A DNA stretch of 64,000 bases, from assembly GCA_031415695.1 (NCBI GenBank), contig JANOSH010000020.1, positions 62,001-126,000 of the forward strand, given 5' to 3'. Under the pieces are notes generated by a model. It saw nothing but the letters and a program-made list of their open reading frames with translations. It searched no databases and was not told the DNA's origin. Positions 52,701-60,579 of this stretch are shown in pieces. The DNA is from JANOSH01 sp031415695 (GTDB lineage: Bacteria > Actinomycetota > Acidimicrobiia > Acidimicrobiales > Ilumatobacteraceae). The number at the start of each line of letters is the position of its first letter. The first letter of the stretch is position 1. A program made the position numbers and the translations under genes.

Positions 52701-53923
52701 TCGAATGCACAGGTTTCATTGCCGTTACTGATACCGCGAACCGCCCGCAACGACGCAGGGACCGTCTCGCTCAACTCGACGTTTTGCGCACGACCCGGCC
52801 CCGTGTTGGACACCAAAAGCGTGTACGAGTACAAAGCCCCCGCCAGCGGCACGCCGACATCTCGACGCACCACAGAGATGTCGGCGTCGGCGACCGGTGT
52901 CGTGGAGAGGTCCGTGTTGTTCGACAATCGCGGGTCAAACACCGAACCCGAAACTTGAGCACCCACAACAAATGCGCTTGGAACTTGAGTAAGTGGTTGG
53001 CGGATGTCGAACGAGGTGATCCATGCCGCACCTGACGTCAGCGATGGCAGCAAGCACTGGACCTCGGTTCCCGAGCGGGTACATGGTGCAGCCGGGGTCA
53101 GATTCACGACGTAGTCAGGCTGTGGAACGGTGATAGTCAACACCATGTTCCGCGCCGTTGACGGACCGCCATTGGAGACCGTAGCGAGAGTCACCTGGGC
53201 CCCAACCGCAGGCGTCGATGTAGACAACGCTACCGATACGTCGGCAACCCTCTGGGCTATTGGTATGGCTGTCGTAAGGTCGAACACCGACAGGCCTGAC
53301 GCTGCCCCGACGCCCGAAGCATCGACACGAAGCACAATCTGGGAACTCTCGGACGGCGGTGCTACATACGAACCCACAACCAGAGTGAATGACGCGTCGA
53401 CTTGGGTGCCGGGCTGAATGGGGTCAAATCGCATAGTGACCTCACCGTCAACTACCTGCCCCGAATCCCCATCAACCCCAATCGACACCGGCCCACCGCC
53501 AACCACAAACGACATCGGGTCAAGCACCGTTCCCGAGCCGATTGGGAGCCTAACCGAGGCTCGCGGGGACAAGATTTCGACAAGACCAACCGCACGGAGT
53601 CGCACGGCCACGTCAATCCGATCGCCAGCGTCGATTGAGCCCGAGAGATTGGTGTCGAACGCGGTGGATTGAATTGTCGTCGAGAAACAATCCGCCCCGT
53701 CGGCCCTGCAGGTCGGCGGAGGCGCAGTTGTCGTGGTTGTTGTCGACGACGTTGATGACGAGGACGACGTTGACGACGACGTGGTCGTTGTTGGCTCGAC
53801 CGTTGTTTCAGGTGGGACTTGAGCCCGAGCAGGTACCGACGGCAACATGAAAGCGATCAACAACGCAACCGCGACAAACCAAGCCCAGCGGACCCAGTGC
53901 CCAAACGCTCGAATTTTTGCCAT
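49709..53923 (-). CDS. Giant surface protein with tandem DUF11-type domains
   Basis: A 1,404-residue protein with a signal peptide (VRWAWFVAVALLIAFMLPSV), a Ser/Thr stalk just after (runs of T and S at ~residues 38-65), a Cys pair (CRADGADC), then about eight or nine ~115-residue beta domains of DUF11/CARDB type. Each shows DV-V-L near its start, NxGPS, and LxPGxxxxx-like GxxAxNN ends, for example VTNDGPSLAVGARIEVAIPP. The C terminus has a TM (PLMAGAGLSVVFGLGLLSWI) and a basic end (RKSRRDPLAI), giving a wall-spanning anchor. Probable adhesion or surface-layer role. ATG at 53923 follows GAGGTG by 6 bases. Confidence 0.88.
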   Translation of the reverse strand: MAKIRAFGHWVRWAWFVAVALLIAFMLPSVPARAQVPPETTVEPTTTTSSSTSSSSSTSSTTTTTTAPPPTCRADGADCFSTTIQSTAFDTNLSGSIDAGDRIDVAVRLRAVGLVEILSPRASVRLPIGSGTVLDPMSFVVGGGPVSIGVDGDSGQVVDGEVTMRFDPIQPGTQVDASFTLVVGSYVAPPSESSQIVLRVDASGVGAASGLSVFDLTTAIPIAQRVADVSVALSTSTPAVGAQVTLATVSNGGPSTARNMVLTITVPQPDYVVNLTPAAPCTRSGTEVQCLLPSLTSGAAWITSFDIRQPLTQVPSAFVVGAQVSGSVFDPRLSNNTDLSTTPVADADISVVRRDVGVPLAGALYSYTLLVSNTGPGRAQNVELSETVPASLRAVRGISNGNETCAFETNVITCGLGSLEVGLEREVTITGVWASDLASGTSLALTGRVTTSSRDVQPSNNVAANALLSTISSDVDVTQVVSSNVIAGQSWSATLSVGNVGPSNGSGLVVTTTVTPALTLTSATSTKGTCVIDNVAHKVVCTVGQLATDAGRVGISLDAILATDVALDAASLTTVSAAESLSPDPVLDNNRAISTSFVATLADVVVSAGGTRGALAGQPFLNRYVVRNAGPSGSIGLTVSVAIGGSLLDPQVSLPGLTCDPVVDGRAVCGRAGFMPAGAAYEVTVAGRVPPDQAEGDVVRVTVSASAETPDSAQGNNSVTTSDAVTLSSALALALSVPGAVVAGTDIGIDAVITNTGITRSDSTTVVFTLPQQFANIASAAGCVRDVGSRLRCETGRIPAGATIRISLSARIDAASPEAVVLTSVSMDAPEPQATLTAESSTRITIQAALRLADNGPWSAEAGSTFEAVFVLTNDGPSLAVGARIEVAIPPGLVIESIGGCSKIGSTLQCIGTDLAAGGELVVRLVLSVPTAMSSQELQLAYKASSAQPARVIDQANRVAITVNANLVVDLDIPLELLEPGGVLIAGRTYNSSVVISSLGPSEAPTAVVDVSLVGGVSLVDVREPQVSWAKCLKVLGTQFRCELDRVAANGSKIELPFSFTTGSDAPEGVLIEYNASVGASVFDKDLSNNRVSGKAILATSADLDTVIRAETEAKSGGQTKYEVRISNQGPSVARRVSAEIRLPEGLAATVVTGSGVDCFRPDGQLVLRCNVQYLGAKQSVAVHVNSVVKSTIGVGTQLELVASAVASTDDRATGNNRAQRRLDVTGTAAPGQLGLENILSTAGGLVVTEASVTNPTDEPISRVVLIQDIPLGHRALSAGIGRGDCEISDRMVMCTVENLEADSSATMKVTIVVSGGDPILTLSGGVLDPGEGSRFGFFRQADGFLRLALRQDLPLEITIKGPDLVQELLSANKPLMAGAGLSVVFGLGLLSWIRKSRRDPLAI

Positions 53924-53929
53924 CTCGCT

Positions 53930-53935
53930 CACCTC
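53930..53935 (-). promoter_or_regulatory. Ribosome binding site of the DUF11 giant
   Basis: Minus-strand GAGGTG, 6 bases before the ATG at 53923; fixes the start 27 bases inside the longest open frame. Confidence 0.65.
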
Positions 53936-54066
53936 GCATGCGACACACATGAGGCCTGGTGTTGTTCTCGCCGACTTGCCGCCTCTAGCCAGTCTACTCC
54001 CGTAGTATTACCGAAAAATCACGGATTGTCGTCTGGCCGCTACTCCTATTAGTCAAGAACAGGCAC

Positions 54067-55047
54067 TTACTCGGCACCTGGTGCCAGCAGACGGACGGCC
54101 TCACCGTGGTCGAACGGTGCCAGTTGCATCAATGACAGCGACGACGTTGTCACGCCATGGTCGAAATAGGCTTGGATCTTCTCACGACATTGTGCCGGGG
54201 AGCCATGCACCACTAACTCGTCGACCACACTGTCCGGTATGGCTGCGAGCGCGGCTTTGCGGTCACCAGTTGCCCACGCCTCCCACATGCCACCAAGCGC
54301 GTCGCCGCGTCCGAGCCATCGATGAAACTCGGCATACACGGGCACGTTGAGATACGCAGCGATCGCGAACTTCGCACCGGCGCGGACCGCCTCTGCGTCC
54401 TCACTCGGGCAACAAAACACCCGGCACACGATCTCGCGATCAGCGCCACCCGCCGCATCACGCACAACAGTCGCCACTTTGTCGACGTCGGTTGCCGACA
54501 GCCAGTTGATGATGACACCGTCGGCCTCGCGCCCCGCGAGGCGAAGCATGCCTTCACGTAGTGCAGCGACGAGGAGCGTTGGTTGTACCTCGGGGCGAAT
54601 GCCGAGTCGGAATCCATCGACCTTGAATGTGTCGTACTGCTGTGAAACCTTCCCTCCAGCAAGCGCTTCGCGCAAGAACCGCACCATGTCGCGAACCCGT
54701 TTGTACGGATCGACAAAAGGAACGCCATTCCACTTCTCGACGATGACATTGGACGACGACCCGATACCAAAAGCAAACCGGCCAGGGGCAGCATCAGCCA
54801 TTGTCGCCACCGACTGGGCCATGAGCGCAGGCGATCGAGTAAAGGCGGGAACGATAGCTGTGCCTAGGCGCAATCGGGGTTCCCATGCAGCGGCCAGGGC
54901 CAGCGGGACAAATGCGTCGGCTCCGTCGGCTTCGGCCGACCAAATGTCGGTGTATCCAAGATCGGCAAGTTCGCGCAAGCGATCACGTTGGCTGTGTAAA
55001 TGCCCGGGTAGAGGAACGGTCATGCCTGGACGGATTGGAAGGCTCAT
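54067..55047 (-). CDS. LLM-class F420-dependent oxidoreductase
   Basis: A 326-residue TIM-barrel luciferase-like protein: LRELADLGYTDIWSAEADGA, PRLRLGTAIVPAFTRSPALM, APGRFAFGIGSSSNVIVEKW, PTLLVAALREGMLRLAGREA. The RSPALMAQSVATMAD and G(I/V)GSSS patterns are those of actinobacterial F420-dependent LLM proteins; substrate unknown. Its start overlaps the thioesterase stop by 4 bases, which hints at acyl-CoA or lipid metabolism. FbiA at 14816-15769 makes the cofactor plausible. Confidence 0.9.
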   Translation of the reverse strand: MSLPIRPGMTVPLPGHLHSQRDRLRELADLGYTDIWSAEADGADAFVPLALAAAWEPRLRLGTAIVPAFTRSPALMAQSVATMADAAPGRFAFGIGSSSNVIVEKWNGVPFVDPYKRVRDMVRFLREALAGGKVSQQYDTFKVDGFRLGIRPEVQPTLLVAALREGMLRLAGREADGVIINWLSATDVDKVATVVRDAAGGADREIVCRVFCCPSEDAEAVRAGAKFAIAAYLNVPVYAEFHRWLGRGDALGGMWEAWATGDRKAALAAIPDSVVDELVVHGSPAQCREKIQAYFDHGVTTSSLSLMQLAPFDHGEAVRLLAPGAE

Positions 55048-55880
55048 ACGTCAACCTTTGCTATAGGAACTGAATCGGAACGATGGAGTCGCACAATGCA
55101 ACTCTGGCTTGCTGTTGCCAGCAGTGTGCCATCCTCGGCAAACATGTGAACGAGTCCGTGGCCAAACCCGTTGGCCACGCCATGTACTCGGATATCTAAA
55201 AGTACCCACTCGGTCGGAACCAGCCGAATGACTCGAAGCGTGTTGTCCAAGCTGTTGCCGCCGGCTTGTGCACCGAGGGCTTGACCAACTCCGCTTGGCA
55301 CATAGTCGCCAAGCACCGCCAGGGTTGCTGCTGACATATTGTCGATAACACCCGGGATGCGGGCCCACATCATCGAACGACCATCGGAACTAACGGTCCC
55401 ATCGAGTTGGTCATAGGCCTTTCCGTGCACCATCCGCAGTTCTATTCGAGTATTGATTGAGCCATCGTCGACGGTGCGCCACGCACGACGTGGAACGCTC
55501 AACGGATCCGGCAGATCGGCGGGGACTGATTCCCACGTGCCGGCATGTTCGAATTCGCGGCTTCCCAGCGCAGCGTTGACGGTCAGGATCTCACGGTTTC
55601 CAACGTGGCCCACCGCACGGGCCTGAGTCATCTGATGTCCGGTGACAGCCAACGTCACATCGATATCGAGAACCTCGCCGGGGCGGGCGTACGAGAGGTA
55701 CTGCGCCGTTGCCCAGATGCACGGTCGGCCACTCGTTGCCTCCATCGCCGAAATCGCGCCGGCAAGGCCGCACCCTCCGAACAAGAACCCACCACCGTTC
55801 GACAACCCCTGCGTGACTTCAAGATGCCATCGGAACGGATTATGGCTTGCTGCCAGGCCGAGAAAACTGCGTACATCCAT
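55044..55880 (-). CDS. Acyl-CoA thioesterase family protein (TesB-like double hotdog)
   Basis: A ~278-residue protein with two hotdog halves: NGGGFLFGGCGLAGAISAME and ATAQYLSYARPGEVLDIDVT in the first, and RIPGVIDNMSAATLAVLGDY, NTLRVIRLVPTEWVLLDIRV, GFGHGLVHMFAEDGTLLATA in the second. This matches TesB/acyl-CoA thioesterase II-like proteins with an N-terminal 4HBT_3 type fold. ATG at 55880 sits 9 bases after a TAGAGT box; the ATG at 55886 would be only 3 away. Coupled to the F420 oxidoreductase. Confidence 0.85.
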   Translation of the reverse strand: MDVRSFLGLAASHNPFRWHLEVTQGLSNGGGFLFGGCGLAGAISAMEATSGRPCIWATAQYLSYARPGEVLDIDVTLAVTGHQMTQARAVGHVGNREILTVNAALGSREFEHAGTWESVPADLPDPLSVPRRAWRTVDDGSINTRIELRMVHGKAYDQLDGTVSSDGRSMMWARIPGVIDNMSAATLAVLGDYVPSGVGQALGAQAGGNSLDNTLRVIRLVPTEWVLLDIRVHGVANGFGHGLVHMFAEDGTLLATASQSCIVRLHRSDSVPIAKVDV

Positions 55881-55889
55881 TGCCATGAG

Positions 55890-55895
55890 ACTCTA
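55890..55895 (-). promoter_or_regulatory. -10 box (TAGAGT) of the thioesterase operon
   Basis: Minus-strand TAGAGT, 9 bases before the ATG at 55880. Only 9 bases separate it from the divergent box of the amidase gene, so the two promoters must cross. Confidence 0.45.
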
Positions 55896-55904
55896 CGAGG
55901 CCTG

Positions 55905-55910
55905 TATCGT
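55905..55910 (+). promoter_or_regulatory. -10 box (TATCGT) of the amidase gene
   Basis: TATCGT with 6 bases to the ATG at 55917, leaderless type; supports this start over longer frames that cover the thioesterase gene. Confidence 0.5.
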
Positions 55911-55916
55911 CCCGGC

Positions 55917-57317
55917 ATGACTGCACAGCCTTGGGCCGGAGATGCCTGTTCGCTAGTCGACGCGTTTCGCAACGGTGACCATTCGCCCGTCGCTGAATTG
56001 GAGGCAACACTTGACGCTATAGACCGTTCTCGACTGAACGCCTTCGCCTACCTCGACACGGAAACGGCGCGTAGTCGGGCAGCATGCGCCGATGTCAGGT
56101 TGCCTTTTGGCGGGGTTCCTGTTGGCATCAAAGAACTCCAGCATGTCGAGGGTTGGCCCGCAACCGAGGCGTCAGTACCGCTTGCCCATCATGTTGCTAC
56201 CTACACCTCGGTGATGGTCGACCGAATTCGACACGCAGGTGCGGTGCTCGTCGGCCAGACAACCGCCAGCGAATTCGGAGGGGTGAATCTGACCCGCACG
56301 GTTCTTCATGGCGCAACACTGAACCCGTGGGACGAGAGCCGCACTCCGGGCGGATCGTCCGGCGGGTCGGCCGCTGCAGTCGCGGGTGGCCTCGTCACCC
56401 TGGCGTCCGCTGGCGACGGCGGTGGATCGATTCGTATCCCAGCAGGGTTCTGTGGACTGGTTGGCTTGAAGGCCACGTTTGGTCGTATCCCGCGCGGGCC
56501 ACATATGGAGTACGGCAATCTCACCGTCACTACCGGATGCGTGTCGAGATCGATTCGTGACACCGCTCGTTGGTTCGACGTAACCAACGGGCATCACGGC
56601 ACCGATCCCCTCAGCCTGCCTCGGGTCGAGGGTTGGGAGAACGGCCTAGGCAAACAGCAGGAACAGCTACGTGGTCTACGCGTGGCCGTGGTGCCCGATT
56701 GGGGAGGTGCTGTTGTTTCCCCGGCGATGTGGCTGGCACTAGAAGCCGCGGCCAACACGGTTATCGACACCGCCGGGCTCACCCGAGTGCACGCTGTCGA
56801 CACCTCGCTGCCATCAATGGGCGCCGCTTGGTCGATCTCGGGGATGCTGTCGATTCACGGCGCGTTGGCTGGCCTGTGGCCCGATTGCGCCGATCAGCTT
56901 ACGCCGGAAATCGCCTATGGGCTTCGTAGCACTGAGGGACGGTACTCCATCGAGGCCCGCCTTCGAATCGAGGAGCGTCGCACACGGTTCAACCAACGAA
57001 TGGCCGAGATTTTTGATCGGGCAACCGGCGTCGACTTGGTAATCACCGCATCGAACCCCGACATCGCCTTCGACGCCCAAGGTCCGCTGCCCGACACGTT
57101 TGGTGGAACACATGCGGGTATGGGTAACAACGGCAAGCTGACCTTTCCGTGCAACCTCTACGGGAACCCTGCAATCAGTATCCCTGCTGGCTTCGTCGAC
57201 TCTCTGCCCATTTCGCTCCAGATCATTGGCCGCCACTTTTCCGAACAACAGTTGCTCGAACTGGGCTGGCAGCACGAACGCGACCAACCGTGGCCGCTCA
57301 CCGCGCCTCAGAACTAG
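55917..57317 (+). CDS. Amidase (amidase-signature family)
   Basis: A 466-residue amide hydrolase. Catalytic Lys in FGGVPVGIKELQHVEG, bridging Ser in TPGGSSGGSAAAVAGG and nucleophile Ser in GDGGGSIRIPAGFCG: the complete Ser-cisSer-Lys triad. FPCNLYGNPAISIPAGF near the C terminus is typical. Without GatB/GatC neighbours and with this length, it is a stand-alone amidase; substrate unknown. Tail-to-tail 4-base overlap with the LigD polymerase gene. Confidence 0.92.
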   Translation: MTAQPWAGDACSLVDAFRNGDHSPVAELEATLDAIDRSRLNAFAYLDTETARSRAACADVRLPFGGVPVGIKELQHVEGWPATEASVPLAHHVATYTSVMVDRIRHAGAVLVGQTTASEFGGVNLTRTVLHGATLNPWDESRTPGGSSGGSAAAVAGGLVTLASAGDGGGSIRIPAGFCGLVGLKATFGRIPRGPHMEYGNLTVTTGCVSRSIRDTARWFDVTNGHHGTDPLSLPRVEGWENGLGKQQEQLRGLRVAVVPDWGGAVVSPAMWLALEAAANTVIDTAGLTRVHAVDTSLPSMGAAWSISGMLSIHGALAGLWPDCADQLTPEIAYGLRSTEGRYSIEARLRIEERRTRFNQRMAEIFDRATGVDLVITASNPDIAFDAQGPLPDTFGGTHAGMGNNGKLTFPCNLYGNPAISIPAGFVDSLPISLQIIGRHFSEQQLLELGWQHERDQPWPLTAPQN

Positions 57318-58201
57318 CCCGGCACTACTTGTTTGAGCGTAGCGACTGGCCCAAAAAGGTCACCCACGTCGGCCACACGGGCCAGTACATCGGCGGCTTC
57401 GAACACTAGAAGCGTCGCACCCCGGGCCGCCTGTTCTACCTCGTCCCAGCTCACCGGGGTCGACACGGTGGGGTGCGGCCGAGCTCGTAACGAGTATGGC
57501 GCAATAGTAGTTTTGTGACGACTGTTTTGGCTCCAGTCGATGAGCACCTTGCCGGGGCGTTCAGACCGCGTCATGTTGGTGAGGTATCGGCTTGGGTCAT
57601 TTCGTTCTAGGACCTGGCCCACCGCTAAGGCAAAATTGCTGGCCTGTTCATGGGTACAGGGCCCGTTGACCGGCAAGTACATCTGTAGCCCTTTCGAGCC
57701 TGATGTCTTGCACCAGCCTTCAAGACCGACGGCAGCGAGTACCTCGGCAACGTCGAGGGCTGCTTGCGCGCACTCACGAATGTTGGCCGGCTCACCTGGA
57801 TCGAAATCGAAGACGACAGCCCGAGGGTTCTCGAGATCGACAGCGAGCGCCATCGGGGCATGCAGTTCCAACGCTGCCATGTTGGCTGTCCAAACCAACG
57901 CAGCCGGTTCGTCGATAGCGCAGTAGTTGATACCTCCCTTTCGGTCGCCAGGCCCGAGCGCGGTGGCTAGCCAGTCAGGGCGGTGATCGGGGCATCGCTT
58001 CTCGAAGAAACCGGGGGTGTGCGACCCGTCGGGAAAACGCTTCAGCGTCATGGCCCTGCCAGCAACGTGGGGCAGCATCACTGCAGCAATGTTTGCGTAG
58101 TAGCTGATGACCTCGGCCTTGGTAAAGCCTGTTTCTCGATACAGGACCTTGTCGGGATTCGACAGCGTCAGCGTTCGGTCACCTACCCGTACGACAGTCA
58201 C
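57314..58201 (-). CDS. LigD-type polymerase (NHEJ primase-polymerase)
   Basis: A 295-residue stand-alone polymerase domain of the LigD/AEP family: TLTLSNPDKVLYRETGFTKA, MTLKRFPDGSHTPGFFEKRC, AVVFDFDPGEPANIRECAQA (catalytic Asp-x-Asp), CKTSGSKGLQMYLPVNGP and RPGKVLIDWSQNSRHKTTIA. It fills gaps and adds ribonucleotides at double-strand breaks. Ligase and phosphoesterase domains are absent, so these must be encoded elsewhere. It overlaps ku by 4 bases. Confidence 0.94.
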   Translation of the reverse strand: MTVVRVGDRTLTLSNPDKVLYRETGFTKAEVISYYANIAAVMLPHVAGRAMTLKRFPDGSHTPGFFEKRCPDHRPDWLATALGPGDRKGGINYCAIDEPAALVWTANMAALELHAPMALAVDLENPRAVVFDFDPGEPANIRECAQAALDVAEVLAAVGLEGWCKTSGSKGLQMYLPVNGPCTHEQASNFALAVGQVLERNDPSRYLTNMTRSERPGKVLIDWSQNSRHKTTIAPYSLRARPHPTVSTPVSWDEVEQAARGATLLVFEAADVLARVADVGDLFGPVATLKQVVPG

Positions 58202-59058
58202 GCCGACTTGCGCACCCGGGCCGGTTTCGCGATCTTTGGCGCCTCAGCGACCTCGTGCGTGGTGGGATGTCGCCCGCGCGCTTCCTTAGCTGCCCTCACG
58301 CTGGCCTCGAGCGCCGCCATCAAGTCGACAACCTGCGGGGCTGCGGCAGGGCGGTCGGGCATGGTGAGTTCTTCACCTGCGGCCTTGCGTTGAATGAGGT
58401 CGAGAACCTGCAGGCGATAGCTGTCTTGGTACTTATCGGGATCAAACTCGCCCGCCATCGAGTCGACAAGTTGCGCAGCCATGGCGGCTTCTTTTTCGCT
58501 GATGACGATGTCTTCGACGCCATCGAGTTCGTTGATGTCGGCGGGTGCAACTACTTCATCGGAGTACACCATTGTCGAAAGAAGCAGTCGTCCTTTCACT
58601 GGACGTACGGCTGCGATGATCTGCTTGTTGCGCATAACGAACACGCCAACGCCAACGCGCCCGGCTTCCTCCATCGCTCTGGCGAGAAGTGCGTACGGCT
58701 TGGGGGCCTTGTCGGGGGCTAGGTAGTACGGGGTGTCGAAAAAGATTGGATCGATGTCGGCCAGAGGTACAAAGTCCTCGAGTTCAATGGCCCGCGATGC
58801 CGTTGGCAGGAACTTTTCCAACTCGTCAGGGTCGACCTTGACGTACTGGTCCTTCGAGAGCTCGTACGCCTTGACTATCTCATCGTCAGGCACTTCATCA
58901 CCAGTGTCGGCCGACACCTTTTTGTACTTGATTCGAGCGTTGGTGCGACCGTCGAGTTGGTTAAACGACACCGACTTTCGACTGACAGCGTTGAACATTT
59001 TCACCGGGATGGTCACTAGGCCAAAGCTGACCGTTCCACTCCAAACAGGGCGAGGCAT
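58198..59058 (-). CDS. ku: Ku protein, non-homologous end joining
   Basis: A 286-residue bacterial Ku that binds DNA ends and recruits LigD. PRPVWSGTVSFGLVTIPVKM, VSFNQLDGRTNARIKYKKVS, EDFVPLADIDPIFFDTPYYL and DPDKYQDSYRLQVLDLIQRK are characteristic. The Lys-rich C-terminal extension of mycobacterial Ku is reduced to a short basic end (IAKPARVRKSA). Leaderless-type TACACT box 7 bases upstream. First gene of the two-gene NHEJ operon. Confidence 0.96.
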   Translation of the reverse strand: MPRPVWSGTVSFGLVTIPVKMFNAVSRKSVSFNQLDGRTNARIKYKKVSADTGDEVPDDEIVKAYELSKDQYVKVDPDELEKFLPTASRAIELEDFVPLADIDPIFFDTPYYLAPDKAPKPYALLARAMEEAGRVGVGVFVMRNKQIIAAVRPVKGRLLLSTMVYSDEVVAPADINELDGVEDIVISEKEAAMAAQLVDSMAGEFDPDKYQDSYRLQVLDLIQRKAAGEELTMPDRPAAAPQVVDLMAALEASVRAAKEARGRHPTTHEVAEAPKIAKPARVRKSA

Positions 59059-59065
59059 AACACAC

Positions 59066-59071
59066 AGTGTA
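59066..59071 (-). promoter_or_regulatory. -10 box (TACACT) of ku-ligD
   Basis: Minus-strand TACACT, 7 bases before the ATG at 59058; gives ku its own promoter, only 18 bases after the upstream gene. Confidence 0.5.
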
Positions 59072-59076
59072 TTGCG

Positions 59077-59826
59077 TCAGCCGGCAAGTACCGCTCTAGC
59101 CACAAGATCGGTGCCGAAACCCGTGAGGATGGCAAGATACAACAGACCGGTTGCCGCCATCACCGCCGAGTACGAGGGCTCCTTGAGCGCCGCTCGGGTG
59201 ACGAAGGTAAGCGCTAGCGTCGTTACTGCACAGGTGGCCCACATCCAACCGAGGGTGCCATTCCAACCGTCGTCGACAGTCCCTGAAAACACGCTCAACA
59301 TGCCTGTCGGTATGAGGAGCAGAGCCACCTCGAACGGCCAGACAATTCCGAGTGCTCGGACAAGATCAACCAGGAGCGATCGTGGGAGACCGGGCTGCAC
59401 CAGATACCAATGACCAAGCAACATTGCATCGCTGACTGCGCCAAGGAACGCCGCACCGGCAATGGTGCGGGCGATCGCCAGCGCCGGGTTTCCACCAGCT
59501 CCAAGCCCGCCGGCGACCAAACCCACCAGCCCAAGACAAGGTGCAACGAGGTCTAGTGTCGGCGCAAAGTTCTCCTTACGGCGAACCGATGAAATAAGGG
59601 CGTAGCTCGACGCGAGGATGAGACCGACCGATGCTGTCTCACGCACAACGTCAGTGGAAAATCGCAGACCGACAAATAGTCCGAGGGCACCAATAGCTAG
59701 ATAGATCGAACGCAATAGCCAGCCGTAACCCGGGCCAACTACCTTTCGACGGCTCGTCACCCATAAGAAGGCCAAGCCTCCCGTTGCCCATTGCAGTAAC
59801 ACGGTGGCGGCATCAAGCTGAATCAC
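59077..59826 (-). CDS. Multi-spanning membrane protein of unknown function
   Basis: A 249-residue protein with about seven or eight hydrophobic segments (VLLQWATGGLAFLWVTS, YLAIGALGLFVGLRF, FLGAVSDAMLLGHWYLVQPG and others). The GHWYLVQPGLPR segment in the middle is distinctive and I have seen it in actinobacterial proteins without assigned function. A His and Tyr within a membrane-adjacent motif could bind heme or metal, but there is no proof. GTG at 59826, with a TAGTGT box 9 bases upstream. It precedes ku by 18 bases on the same strand. Confidence 0.72.
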   Translation of the reverse strand: MIQLDAATVLLQWATGGLAFLWVTSRRKVVGPGYGWLLRSIYLAIGALGLFVGLRFSTDVVRETASVGLILASSYALISSVRRKENFAPTLDLVAPCLGLVGLVAGGLGAGGNPALAIARTIAGAAFLGAVSDAMLLGHWYLVQPGLPRSLLVDLVRALGIVWPFEVALLLIPTGMLSVFSGTVDDGWNGTLGWMWATCAVTTLALTFVTRAALKEPSYSAVMAATGLLYLAILTGFGTDLVARAVLAG

Positions 59827-59835
59827 GACGGGTGA

Positions 59836-59841
59836 ACACTA
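59836..59841 (-). promoter_or_regulatory. -10 box (TAGTGT) of the membrane protein gene
   Basis: Minus-strand TAGTGT, 9 bases before the GTG at 59826. Confidence 0.45.
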
Positions 59842-59912
59842 ACAACCGCACGGGCGATTACGACAACGACTCGGCGGCGACACAGCGGCGACACGGCCGG
59901 CGGCTAACCACA

Positions 59913-59918
59913 TACGCT
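59913..59918 (+). promoter_or_regulatory. -10 box (TACGCT) of the lipoprotein gene
   Basis: TACGCT with 7 bases to the GTG at 59926, leaderless type. Confidence 0.5.
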
Positions 59919-59925
59919 GACTGTC

Positions 59926-60579
59926 GTGAATCGCCCAAGCCGCCTTTTGGTCATAGTTCTCGCGGCAGCTCTTTCGGCGTGCGCACTCGGCGAGCGTCCA
60001 CGACTCGGCGAGCCGGTCGACAAATCCAAGCCGCTCGACCGACAGGCGTTCGGCGACCCCGTTGTCGACGCCGTATTAGGACCACTCGACAAGGTCGACA
60101 GCCTCACGTTCACTGCCGTGTACCGCGTAACCAACCTGTCGACTTCGACCAAGAGCGATGCCGTGGTTGTCCATGAACCAACTCGCCATGTGGTTACCGT
60201 TGGCGACACTGTGCTGTATTTCTCGGATCAGACCAAGGTCTGTTCGGTGTTGAAGGCCACCTGTGCTCCCGGCGATCTGAATCAGCCGATCTCGGCACTT
60301 ATCCCGAGTGGGCACGAATTCTATTCCGCACGAGCCGCACAGCAGTTGCGAGTAAGTGCGCGGCGGGCCGCAGCCAAGCCGTTCGCTTCGGAGATACTCG
60401 TCCTCGACCAGACGGCAACGTGTGTTGTTGTTCCGCTAGCGACCGACGGCAGCAAGGACGAAACGTACTGTGTCCTGCCAAATGGCCATCTTGCACGGGT
60501 CGAACGAGCCGACGTTGAAATCGACCTGGTCAGCGTGACCCCAACGGCTGATCCGGCCGCATTTGTTCCCATCGGCTAA
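59926..60579 (+). CDS. Putative lipoprotein of unknown function
   Basis: A 217-residue protein with a lipoprotein signal (RLLVIVLAAALSACALGE, lipobox LSAC) and a soluble domain containing SLTFTAVYRVTNLSTSTKSD, two spaced Cys (KVCSVLKATCAPG) and a later pair (TATCVVVP and ETYCVLPNG). The overall shape, a TxTYRVTN beta start with DQTKVC and a YCVLPNG end, resembles actinobacterial LolA/LppX-like or hypothetical lipoproteins, but I cannot assign it. Four Cys probably form two disulfides. Confidence 0.75.
   Translation: MNRPSRLLVIVLAAALSACALGERPRLGEPVDKSKPLDRQAFGDPVVDAVLGPLDKVDSLTFTAVYRVTNLSTSTKSDAVVVHEPTRHVVTVGDTVLYFSDQTKVCSVLKATCAPGDLNQPISALIPSGHEFYSARAAQQLRVSARRAAAKPFASEILVLDQTATCVVVPLATDGSKDETYCVLPNGHLARVERADVEIDLVSVTPTADPAAFVPIG

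Noticed and set aside
55545..55916. Upstream extension of the amidase frame
   Set aside because: Covers the divergent thioesterase gene; the ATG at 55917 with TATCGT 6 bases upstream fits the family's N terminus.
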